This document shows, in pieces, positions 1 to 5,403 of a stretch of DNA of 6,073 nt. The position numbers were made by a program, and so were the translations under genes. Positions within the stretch are counted from its first letter, which is position 1, and every line of letters begins with the position of its first letter. The notes below the pieces were generated by a model. The model was not told where the DNA came from. It searched no databases and worked only from the letters and a program-made list of their open reading frames with translations. This DNA comes from Pseudomonadota bacterium. GTDB taxonomy: Bacteria > Myxococcota_A > Polyangia > Polyangiales > Sandaracinaceae. The stretch spans positions 1-6,073 of the forward strand of contig JAEZBP010000909.1 of the NCBI GenBank assembly GCA_023427125.1, given 5' to 3'.

Positions 1-60
1 CGCCAGCCGGTCGGCGCCGCGCAGCTCGGCCCGCGCGCTCGCGAAGCGCGCGCCAAACAA
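1..60 (-). CDS. Possible 5' end of a further minus-strand gene, cut by the window edge
   Basis: After the GH31 stop codon one minus-strand frame stays open to the window edge. It would begin at a TTG one base beyond the TGA and read (M)FGARFASARAELRGADRLA. Nineteen of its 20 third codon positions are G or C, against 16 of 19 in the next best frame, which is the expected bias for coding DNA of this composition. There is no Shine-Dalgarno sequence, TTG is a weak start, and 20 codons are too few to identify a product. It could equally be non-coding GC-rich spacer. If real, it would be the next gene of the same transcription unit. A 7-8 bp inverted repeat (32-39 with 45-52) lies inside it. Confidence 0.22.
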   Translation of the reverse strand, partial: MFGARFASARAELRGADRLA

Positions 61-61
61 C

Positions 62-1864
62 TCAGTCGGCGACGTCGATGGTGATCGCCACGTCGCTCGC
101 CGCGACCTTGATCCACAGCCACCGTGACGCGCTGTCGTACCAGTAGCCGGCGGTCGCCGCCTCGAAGCTCGCGCGGTCCGCGTGCTCGGTGAGCGGCGAG
201 GGGGCCGAGACGGCGCTCGGCGCCGCGTCCCGGCGCACGCCGAAGACGGTCGGCGCGATGGCGCGCGAAAGCGTGAGGCGCCCTGCGGTGGCGGTGATCG
301 TCGTGACCGCCTCGTCTTCCTCGTGGAGGCGGAAGGTGTGCTCCTCGGCGGCCGGCCAGACGAGCACCGTGAGCTGCCCCGCCGAGGCCGCGCTGCCGAT
401 GCCGGTGACGTCGCTGTCGATGTGCATCGGCACGATCGCGCCCTCGCGAGCGAAGAGCGGGATGCGACCCGGCTCGCTCGCGTCGTAGCTCGCGATCGTG
501 GTGCCGCCCTCGTGCGCCTCGCCGGTCCACCAGTCGTACCAGCGCGCGCCGCTCGGCAGCGGCACGTCACGCACGCCGCCCGCCTCGACGATCGGCGCGA
601 CGAGGAAGTGCTCGCCGATCACGTAGCGGTAGTCGTTCGGCCACGCGGCCTCGTCGCCGACCGGGTGCAGGATCACACTGTCGCTCGCGTACGCCTCCGC
701 CGTCAGGCTGTACCAGAAGCCCACCATCTCGTGGTGCAGCGTGGCCCAGTAGCGATAGAGCGCGACCGTCTGGTCGGCCTCGGGGACGTTCCACGGCTCG
801 AGGTTCGCGCGCCCGTGGAGCTGCATGAAGGGCATCATCGCGCCGAGCGCGACCCAGCGCTGGAAGACCTCGAGATCGAAGGGGATCTGCGTGACCAGGT
901 TCAGGTCGTCGCGATCGAGGTAGCCGCCGATGTCCGAGCCGAGCACGACGTAGCCCGCCTCCGCCGAGCGCAGCACGTGATCGAGCGCGTCGATCAGGCC
1001 GGCCCAGTCGCGCTTGTTGTCGCCGACCCACGCGACCGGCGCGTGCTCGGGGCGGGCGTGGAAGCGGCCGCGCCGGTCGTACGAGACGTCCCACGGGCGC
1101 ACCATCGTGACGAACTCCCGCCCCCTGCGATGGCGGCCATACGCGAGGAAGTCTCGGTAGTACGCCTCGGAGTAGGCCTGGTGCGCGACGTCTCCCTCGT
1201 AGGTCGAGAGCGTCTGGTCCTCCTCCATGTAGCTCTCGCCGAAGTCGAGCTTCCAGCCGTCGATCCCCATGTCGAGCAGCGCGTCCTGCTGGCGATGCCA
1301 CCACGCGCGCGCGCCAGGGTGGAAGAAGTCGACGCCCGCGCCGCGGCCCTTCCACCACCGGTAGGTCTCACAGTCGTTCACGAAGAACCCGCATGCGCAG
1401 CCCTCCGCGAAGTTCGGCGCCGAGCCACGATAGGCGTCGCCGCCCATCTCGGCGTCGAAGGACATGCGATTGACCATCTGCGTGGTCCACATCACGACGC
1501 GCACGCCCATCGCGTGCATGTCGGCGACCATCTCGGCGAACTCCGGGTAGCGCGTGGGGTTCGGGGTGAAGGTCGTGTACTGCACGTCCCATGGCGAGTC
1601 GATGACCAGGACGCCGGTCGGGATGTCGCGCTCGAGGAAGCCATTCACGAACGCGTAGCTGTCGTCGCGATCGCTGATGTCCTTGCTGATCCACGGCTCG
1701 AACGCCCAGCGCGGCGTGTACACCTCCGGCTCGGGGATCGCCTCGGGCTCCCCGGGATCGAACGTGCAGGCAGGAGCGGAGGCATCGGCGCCGGCGTCAC
1801 CGGGCGTGACCGGACCGTCGCAAGCGACGACGACGGCGAGGAGGGCGAGGAGTCGGGTGCGCAT
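62..1864 (-). CDS. Glycoside hydrolase family 31 lipoprotein (alpha-glycosidase, substrate unknown)
   Basis: This is a predicted retaining alpha-glycosidase of family GH31, exported and lipid-anchored. Residues 1-14 form a signal peptide ending in a lipobox (VVA before Cys15), followed by an Asp/Gly/Ala-rich linker to about residue 45. The catalytic barrel starts at about residue 48 (TPRWAFEPW) and runs to about 370. Asp207 in DGWKLDFGE matches the GH31 nucleophile motif. Asp282 in WVGDNKRDW matches the acid/base position and resembles WAGDQNVDW in YihQ as I recall it. GSDIGGY (309-315), QLHGR (348-352) and EHFLVAPI (418-425) are further family signatures. RIPLFAREGAIVP (467-479) begins the C-terminal beta-sandwiches. 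The N-terminal beta-sandwich of about 150-250 residues that precedes the barrel in most GH31 enzymes is absent. Cys156, Cys158 and Cys165 lie close together and could form a disulfide outside the cytoplasm. The start is fixed: an in-frame TGA lies 33 bases upstream with no other start codon between. No Shine-Dalgarno sequence is visible. Alpha-glucosidase, alpha-xylosidase or another specificity cannot be decided. Confidence 0.93.
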   Translation of the reverse strand: MRTRLLALLAVVVACDGPVTPGDAGADASAPACTFDPGEPEAIPEPEVYTPRWAFEPWISKDISDRDDSYAFVNGFLERDIPTGVLVIDSPWDVQYTTFTPNPTRYPEFAEMVADMHAMGVRVVMWTTQMVNRMSFDAEMGGDAYRGSAPNFAEGCACGFFVNDCETYRWWKGRGAGVDFFHPGARAWWHRQQDALLDMGIDGWKLDFGESYMEEDQTLSTYEGDVAHQAYSEAYYRDFLAYGRHRRGREFVTMVRPWDVSYDRRGRFHARPEHAPVAWVGDNKRDWAGLIDALDHVLRSAEAGYVVLGSDIGGYLDRDDLNLVTQIPFDLEVFQRWVALGAMMPFMQLHGRANLEPWNVPEADQTVALYRYWATLHHEMVGFWYSLTAEAYASDSVILHPVGDEAAWPNDYRYVIGEHFLVAPIVEAGGVRDVPLPSGARWYDWWTGEAHEGGTTIASYDASEPGRIPLFAREGAIVPMHIDSDVTGIGSAASAGQLTVLVWPAAEEHTFRLHEEDEAVTTITATAGRLTLSRAIAPTVFGVRRDAAPSAVSAPSPLTEHADRASFEAATAGYWYDSASRWLWIKVAASDVAITIDVAD

Positions 1865-1911
1865 GGGTGGCGAGCATAGATCGGCGCTGGCCCCTCACGG
1901 AGCGCGAGCGC
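1865..1911 (-). other. Short intercistronic gap with a small hairpin
   Basis: This gap of 47 bases separates the stop of the DUF4336-like gene from the GH31 start. GAGCGC and GCGCTC (1900-1905 and 1908-1913) form a perfect inverted repeat around GA and overlap the upstream stop codon. In practice the RNA would form about five pairs around a four-base loop. No U-run follows on the minus strand, so it is a poor intrinsic terminator. The short gap and shared strand favour co-transcription. I see no promoter in it. Confidence 0.5.
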
Positions 1912-2619
1912 TCACAGCCGGCGCGACGCGAGCTCTCGAAGCCGCTCGGGCAGATCATCGTCGACCACGACGTCGCCGTGGCTCGGGACCAGGACGCGCG
2001 GCGCGTCCTCGGCGATGCGCTCCTCGAGCCAGCGGCGGTACGCGCGCTTGTCGCGGAGCACGAGCCAGTCGAACGTCTTGCCGATGCGCAGGCCCGGCGC
2101 GGTGGACGTCGCGCGGAGCACCATCCCCATCATCCCCGAGAGCGCGTTGTTCACGTTGAAGAACGCGTCGCACACCGCCCACGCGACGCCGCGCTCGGTC
2201 TCGACACGCAGCCAGATCTCGCCGGACTTCAGGCCGGGCGGCTCGAGCAGCGTGACGCCGCACGGGAGCCGCTCGCGAAGCGCGTCGAGCGAGCCCCACG
2301 CGTATCCGCTCTTGGCGGCGAGGCGCGGGCGCGCGGTCTCGGACGCCACGCAGGTGAGCTCCGGCGTGCGCGCCTCGGCGACGCCCATGTAGTGGAAGTG
2401 GTTGGGCGCGAGCGCGAAGGTCGGGCGGCCGATCGCCTCGAGCGACTCTCGCGAGCGCTGGAGCGTGCCGCGCACCGGGCTGACGAGCGCGACCTCGCCG
2501 CCCTCGAGCCGCACGGCGAGCGCGCGCCAGGACCAGCCGCTCGCCACTACCTTCTCGAGGGCGAAGAGCCCCGCGCGCTCGTCGATCGGCACCCAATCTG
2601 TCGTCGCCACGCCGCTCAC
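1912..2619 (-). CDS. DUF4336-like degenerate metallo-beta-lactamase-fold protein
   Basis: This 235-residue protein has no signal peptide or membrane segment and is probably cytosolic. Its outline resembles DUF4336 proteins of the metallo-beta-lactamase fold. It has an N-terminal strand region ending in EGGEVALVSPVRG (39-51), then PTFALAPNHFHYMG (66-79), an acidic position VCDAFFNV with Asp151, and a closing strand RVLVPSHGD with His214. The usual HxHxDH metal motif is reduced to H74-F-H76-Y-M-G, without the Asp-His pair. It may therefore bind one metal in an unusual way or not be an active hydrolase. I chose the GTG start at 2619 because it overlaps the TGA of the upstream lipoprotein gene (GTGA), a classic arrangement for translational coupling. 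A second in-frame GTG at 2610 is an alternative. The reading frame stays open far upstream, but that part is antisense-frame shadow within the lipoprotein gene. Family assignment rests on motif memory, and no specific substrate can be named. Confidence 0.78.
   Translation of the reverse strand: MSGVATTDWVPIDERAGLFALEKVVASGWSWRALAVRLEGGEVALVSPVRGTLQRSRESLEAIGRPTFALAPNHFHYMGVAEARTPELTCVASETARPRLAAKSGYAWGSLDALRERLPCGVTLLEPPGLKSGEIWLRVETERGVAWAVCDAFFNVNNALSGMMGMVLRATSTAPGLRIGKTFDWLVLRDKRAYRRWLEERIAEDAPRVLVPSHGDVVVDDDLPERLRELASRRL
2616..2619 (-). promoter_or_regulatory. GTGA stop-start overlap (translational coupling)
   Basis: The last bases of the lipoprotein gene read GGG TGA, and the GTG one base earlier opens the DUF4336-like frame. 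Neither this start nor the alternative GTG at 2610 has a clear Shine-Dalgarno sequence. Re-initiation by ribosomes that finish the upstream gene is the likeliest way the second protein is made. Confidence 0.6.
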
Positions 2620-5063
2620 CCGAAGCTGCAGGTCATGAGCGCGCCGCTCACGAGCCCGTTGTTGGACTCGTCGCACTCGTTGTAGGCGCCTTCGCCCGTC
2701 CCATCGTCGTCGACGATGGCCTCGAACGTGACGTCGGGCACCGTGAAGGCGCCTCCCGCGTCCCACGTGAAGACGATCACCTCGGAGCGCCCCGGCAAGA
2801 GCAGCGTGCTGGTGCGCTCGACGCCGAGATCGACGATGGTGCCGTCGGGCAGCCGCACGCGCCCCCACACCGCGATGCCCGGCGGGACCGAGAGCGCGCC
2901 CTGGTTCCGCACCGTGACCGCGATCCGCATCGTCCCGCTCGGCAGGCACTCGCCGACCTCGATGCTCGTCACGGTGAGATCGGGCGCGTCGAAGAGCCCG
3001 CCCGGCTGCACGTTCTGGCGGAAGTTGTTGAGGCGCCCGTTGCGCCAGTTGGGCTCCTCCGCGCGCGGGACCTGCCCGTCCTCGGTGATGTTCGTGACGT
3101 GGTAGGCATGCTGATTCCAGACGCGGCGGGTGCGCACCCAGTTGTTCTCGGCGTCCTGCCACACGAAGAGCCCACCGATCGCCGCGTTGGCGGAGGCCAC
3201 CGGCACGAGCACCTCGCTCTTTCCGTCGTTGTCGACGTCGACGACGATCGGCATCTCGAGCCGCGTGTTGCTGGTGTGCGAGTCGTCGCGGTAGAGGACG
3301 GCGCCGGTGCGCCCGTCGAAGATGCGGAAGCTCGTCTCGTCCGCGTAGACCACCTCGGCCGCGCCGTCGCCCTCGAAGTCGAAGACGCTCGAGCCGGTGG
3401 CGCGGCTCGAGCAGTCTTGGTTCGGGACCATCCAGAGGATGTTCTCGCGCTCGCACTCGGCCGGCAGCGGCGAGCCCGTGCAGTCGAAGTCCACGACCAC
3501 GTAGAAGTCGGCGCCCGCGGTGCCGATCTCGGGCCGGCCGTCGCCGTCGAAGTCGGCGATCGTCGGCGGTCCCGACTCGTTGCCGTTGGCGCAGGGGCCG
3601 TTGCCTCGGTAGGGCATCACGTCGTCGAGGGGGACCCGCACGCGGTGGAGCTGCTCGCCGGTGTGCTGGAGCACGAAGACCTCGCCGCGGCGCACGATCA
3701 CGACCTCGCCCTCGGGGTCGTCGTCGAAGTCGCCGACCGCGTTGAAGCCATCGCACGGGATGGAGCCGCCGCAGGGCGACGCGTTCCCGCCGAAGGTGAA
3801 GGTCCACACCTCGGCGCCGGTCTGCCCGTCGTAGACGGTGTTCCCGGCGATCACCTCCATGTCGCCGTCGAGATCGAGATCGGCGACCGTGGACGAGGGC
3901 CCGAGGAACGCGTTGTTGCCGACACCCGCGCTCGTGCCGACCGTGACGCGGCCGTCCCAGACGACCTCGCCGTTGAGCCCGTTGAGGACGACGTTCCCGA
4001 TGATCACCTCCGGCGCGCCGGCTCCGTCGAGATCCGCGAGCGACGGCGCGGCGCCACCGCGCGTGTGGGCGGCGCTCGGCATCGTCGGGTTGCGCCAGAG
4101 CTCGGTCCACGCGCTGCCATCGTCGGCCGTGCGCACGAACGCCCCCGCGCCGACGCGCATCGTCACGACGATCTCGGGCGCCCGCTCGTCCGGCATCGTG
4201 TCGGGGTGCAGGTTGCCGAGGGCCACGCCCGTCGAGTTGTCGATGTTGACGCCGTCGATGATGGCGTGCGTGCGCATCGTTCCGTCGGCGTTGCAGGCGC
4301 CGCTCGCGATGACGAGCCGGCCGTTGGGCGTGCAGCAATTCTGCACCGCGTAGTCGAAGGCCACGAAGACGACGTCGGGGACGTCGAGGGTGTTCGTCTC
4401 GCCGTCGCCGTTGTCGTCGGTCAGGTTCATCACGCCCGGCGTCATCACCACGTCGCCGTACGTCGCGAAGGGCCCGCTCGGCGGTTGCCAGCGACACGCC
4501 ACCCGGGGCGTGAACTCTCCGACCGGCGGGTGGAACTCGCAGACCTCGATCGCGTCGCGCGGCACGCAGCGCATCAGGCTCAGCTCGCAGTAGTCGTCGA
4601 CGTCGCACTCCTCGGTGAACTCGCACGGCTCGCCGAGATCGACGCAGGCCGCGCCGAGGCACGCCTGCTCCGCGCTGCAGCAGAGCTCGTCCATCGCGCC
4701 GCAGCGCCGCGCCTCGTCCGCGCACTCCGCCACGCAGCGGTCGTCGAGGCACTCCTCGCCGCCCTCGCAGCACTCGCCGCCGCAGATCGGCTCGCCGCTG
4801 CAGTCGAGCCGGCACACGCCGCCGCTGCAGGCCTCGCCCGCCGCGCAGCACAGGCCGCTGCAGCGATCGCGCCCGTCGCCGCAGAGCCCGCCGCCGTCCT
4901 CGTCCCCTCCGCCGTCGGCGCGAGCGACGCAGACCCCGTCGCTGCATCGGAGGCCGTCGCCGCACTCCGCGTCCGAGTCGCAGGGCGTGCCCTCGATGGG
5001 ACCGGCGCAGTCGCAGCTGGCGAGCGAGAGCGTGAAGAGGACCAGCGCAGCGCGAGCAAGCAT
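2616..5063 (-). CDS. Cys-module / FG-GAP propeller / CARDB lipoprotein
   Basis: This is an 815-residue predicted surface or periplasmic lipoprotein. Residues 1-16 are a signal peptide with lipobox LAS before Cys17. Residues 28-166 hold five cysteine-rich modules. The middle three share CC-x5-C-x4-C (Cys72/73-79-84, 98/99-105-110, 128/129-135-140). The first (28-34-40-45) and last (147-153-159-166) have four spaced cysteines without the CC pair. Residues about 195-640 are an FG-GAP/VCBS-like beta-propeller. Acidic loops of the type DxDxDGxxE stand at 344, 395, 445, 504, 562 and 609, with a longer one at 216 and a degenerate one near 284, giving seven or eight blades. In the integrin-type family such loops bind calcium. 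RRVWNQHAYH (646-655) to NNFRQN (679-684) is a distinct block between propeller and tail. Residues 695-802 (DLTVTS ... ECDESNN) are a CARDB beta-sandwich, a domain linked to cell adhesion. No catalytic domain is visible, so binding or adhesion is inferred. The start is secure because an in-frame TAG lies 15 bases upstream. It is the first gene of the presumed operon. Confidence 0.92.
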   Translation of the reverse strand: MLARAALVLFTLSLASCDCAGPIEGTPCDSDAECGDGLRCSDGVCVARADGGGDEDGGGLCGDGRDRCSGLCCAAGEACSGGVCRLDCSGEPICGGECCEGGEECLDDRCVAECADEARRCGAMDELCCSAEQACLGAACVDLGEPCEFTEECDVDDYCELSLMRCVPRDAIEVCEFHPPVGEFTPRVACRWQPPSGPFATYGDVVMTPGVMNLTDDNGDGETNTLDVPDVVFVAFDYAVQNCCTPNGRLVIASGACNADGTMRTHAIIDGVNIDNSTGVALGNLHPDTMPDERAPEIVVTMRVGAGAFVRTADDGSAWTELWRNPTMPSAAHTRGGAAPSLADLDGAGAPEVIIGNVVLNGLNGEVVWDGRVTVGTSAGVGNNAFLGPSSTVADLDLDGDMEVIAGNTVYDGQTGAEVWTFTFGGNASPCGGSIPCDGFNAVGDFDDDPEGEVVIVRRGEVFVLQHTGEQLHRVRVPLDDVMPYRGNGPCANGNESGPPTIADFDGDGRPEIGTAGADFYVVVDFDCTGSPLPAECERENILWMVPNQDCSSRATGSSVFDFEGDGAAEVVYADETSFRIFDGRTGAVLYRDDSHTSNTRLEMPIVVDVDNDGKSEVLVPVASANAAIGGLFVWQDAENNWVRTRRVWNQHAYHVTNITEDGQVPRAEEPNWRNGRLNNFRQNVQPGGLFDAPDLTVTSIEVGECLPSGTMRIAVTVRNQGALSVPPGIAVWGRVRLPDGTIVDLGVERTSTLLLPGRSEVIVFTWDAGGAFTVPDVTFEAIVDDDGTGEGAYNECDESNNGLVSGALMTCSFG

Positions 5064-5153
5064 GGTGGCGCCATTCTACACCAGCTGCGCCTGCGCCCGG
5101 TCCGCTCGACCAAGTGACCGAGCGCGAGTCGGCGACACACGGGCAAGACCGTT

Positions 5154-5200
5154 CGTGCTGAGCGAGCCATCGCCGAAGGCGATGGCGTAGTCGAAGCACG
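5154..5200 (-). repeat. Palindromic unit A with 9-bp internal hairpin
   Basis: The outer stem is CGTGCT (5154-5159) with AGCACG (5195-5200). On the minus strand the unit reads CTTCGACTACGC (5196-5185) and later CGCTCAG (5164-5158). Between them sits a perfect 9-bp inverted repeat, GCCATCGCC (5166-5174) with GGCGATGGC (5178-5186), around a GAA loop. It can therefore form a hairpin within a hairpin. The internal palindrome is unlike the one in unit C although it occupies the same place. Confidence 0.75.
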
Positions 5201-5263
5201 CCAGCGGCCGAGTCGCTCAGGAGCGAGGTGCCTCAACCCTTCGTCCTTAGCCGGCGCAAGGCC

Positions 5264-5289
5264 GAGCCCTTCGACTGCGTTCAGGGCTC
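5264..5289 (+). repeat. Palindromic unit B without internal insert
   Basis: The outer stem is GAGCCCT (5264-5270) with AGGGCTC (5283-5289), seven perfect pairs around a 12-base loop. The core CTTCGACTGCGTTCAG (5269-5284) differs at two positions from the CTTCGACTACGCTCAG expected if units A and C had no insert. It appears to be the short form of the element. No U-tract follows the stem on either strand. Confidence 0.7.
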
Positions 5290-5309
5290 ACCGGGGAGCC
5301 GCGGCCTCA

Positions 5310-5350
5310 CGCCCTTCGACTACGCAGCCTGCGGCTGCGCGCTCAGGGCG
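5310..5350 (+). repeat. Palindromic unit C with 7-bp internal hairpin
   Basis: The outer stem is CGCCCT (5310-5315) with AGGGCG (5345-5350). The unit carries CTTCGACTACGC (5314-5325) and CGCTCAG (5340-5346), identical to the core of unit A. The internal inverted repeat CGCAGCC (5323-5329) with GGCTGCG (5333-5339) surrounds TGC. The unit lies about 55 bases beyond the adaptor stop, so it would be the first structure in the 3' end of that transcript. It lacks a U-run, so protecting or ending the message is only a possibility. Confidence 0.75.
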
Positions 5351-5403
5351 AACGGGGGAGCGTTCCCTCACTCCTGCTCTGCCGCCGGATCGCGACCGGG
5401 CAT

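Larger units (their letters stand above)
5149..5355. repeat. Composite cluster of REP-like palindromes bounded by CCGTTCG / CGAACGG
   Basis: Three palindromic units (A, B, C) occupy this region. A lies in the opposite orientation to B and C. The outer ends are the inverted 7-mers CCGTTCG (5149-5155) and CGAACGG (5349-5355), which form the conserved 3' flank of units A and C. Between A and B lie fragments that look like decayed units: CGCTCAG at 5214-5220, within the inverted repeat TCGCTC-AG-GAGCGA (5213-5226), and CCCTTCGTCCTTAG at about 5237-5250. Mixed-orientation groups of short extragenic palindromes resemble the BIME arrangement of REP elements. From memory, CTTCGACT...CTCAG words recur between genes in several high-GC genomes, but I could not check this. 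No transposase or other mobilising gene is in the window. Confidence 0.65.
5064..5403. other. Intergenic region with palindrome cluster
   Basis: This stretch of 340 bases lies between the adaptor stop and the lipoprotein start and has no convincing gene. From 5149 to 5355 it is filled with related inverted repeats, described separately. The part next to the lipoprotein gene, 5064-5148, should contain its promoter. No good -35/-10 pair and no Shine-Dalgarno sequence stands out there on the minus strand. Directly after the adaptor stop, an ATG opens an 11-codon reading frame (MPGRDPAAEQE) that I do not regard as a gene. Confidence 0.8.

Noticed and set aside
32..52. Hairpin CGCGCGCT-CGCGA-AGCGCGCG just beyond the GH31 stop as a terminator
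   Set aside because: There is no U-run on either side. GCGC-rich inverted repeats are expected by chance at this composition, and the segment may be coding.
182..1879. Long plus-strand open frame opposite the GH31 gene
   Set aside because: Its product is an Arg/Ala/Val-rich string without motifs. The minus-strand frame carries complete GH31 motifs, so this is an antisense shadow caused by high GC.
5073..5078. TAGAAT on the minus strand as a -10 box for the lipoprotein gene
   Set aside because: It is only 10 bases before the ATG, with no -35-like hexamer at the right distance, and part of it is the in-frame TAG. A leaderless start is conceivable but unsupported.
3099..5117. Long plus-strand open frame of 672 codons opposite the lipoprotein gene
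   Set aside because: Its product is low-complexity (His/Asp/Val/Ala/Arg) and mirrors the repeated acidic loops on the other strand. No domain is seen.
2620..5199. Upstream extension of the DUF4336-like frame through the lipoprotein gene
   Set aside because: The extension is Arg-rich out-of-frame translation. Recognisable protein begins only at the GTG that overlaps the lipoprotein stop.
5264..5350. Units B and C as intrinsic terminators of the adaptor transcript
   Set aside because: The stems are good, but no T-run follows on the minus strand. Shared core sequence and varying stems fit a repeat family better.
5149..5355. CRISPR array
   Set aside because: Units are in mixed orientation, of unequal length and unequally spaced, with internal palindromes instead of constant repeats and unique spacers.
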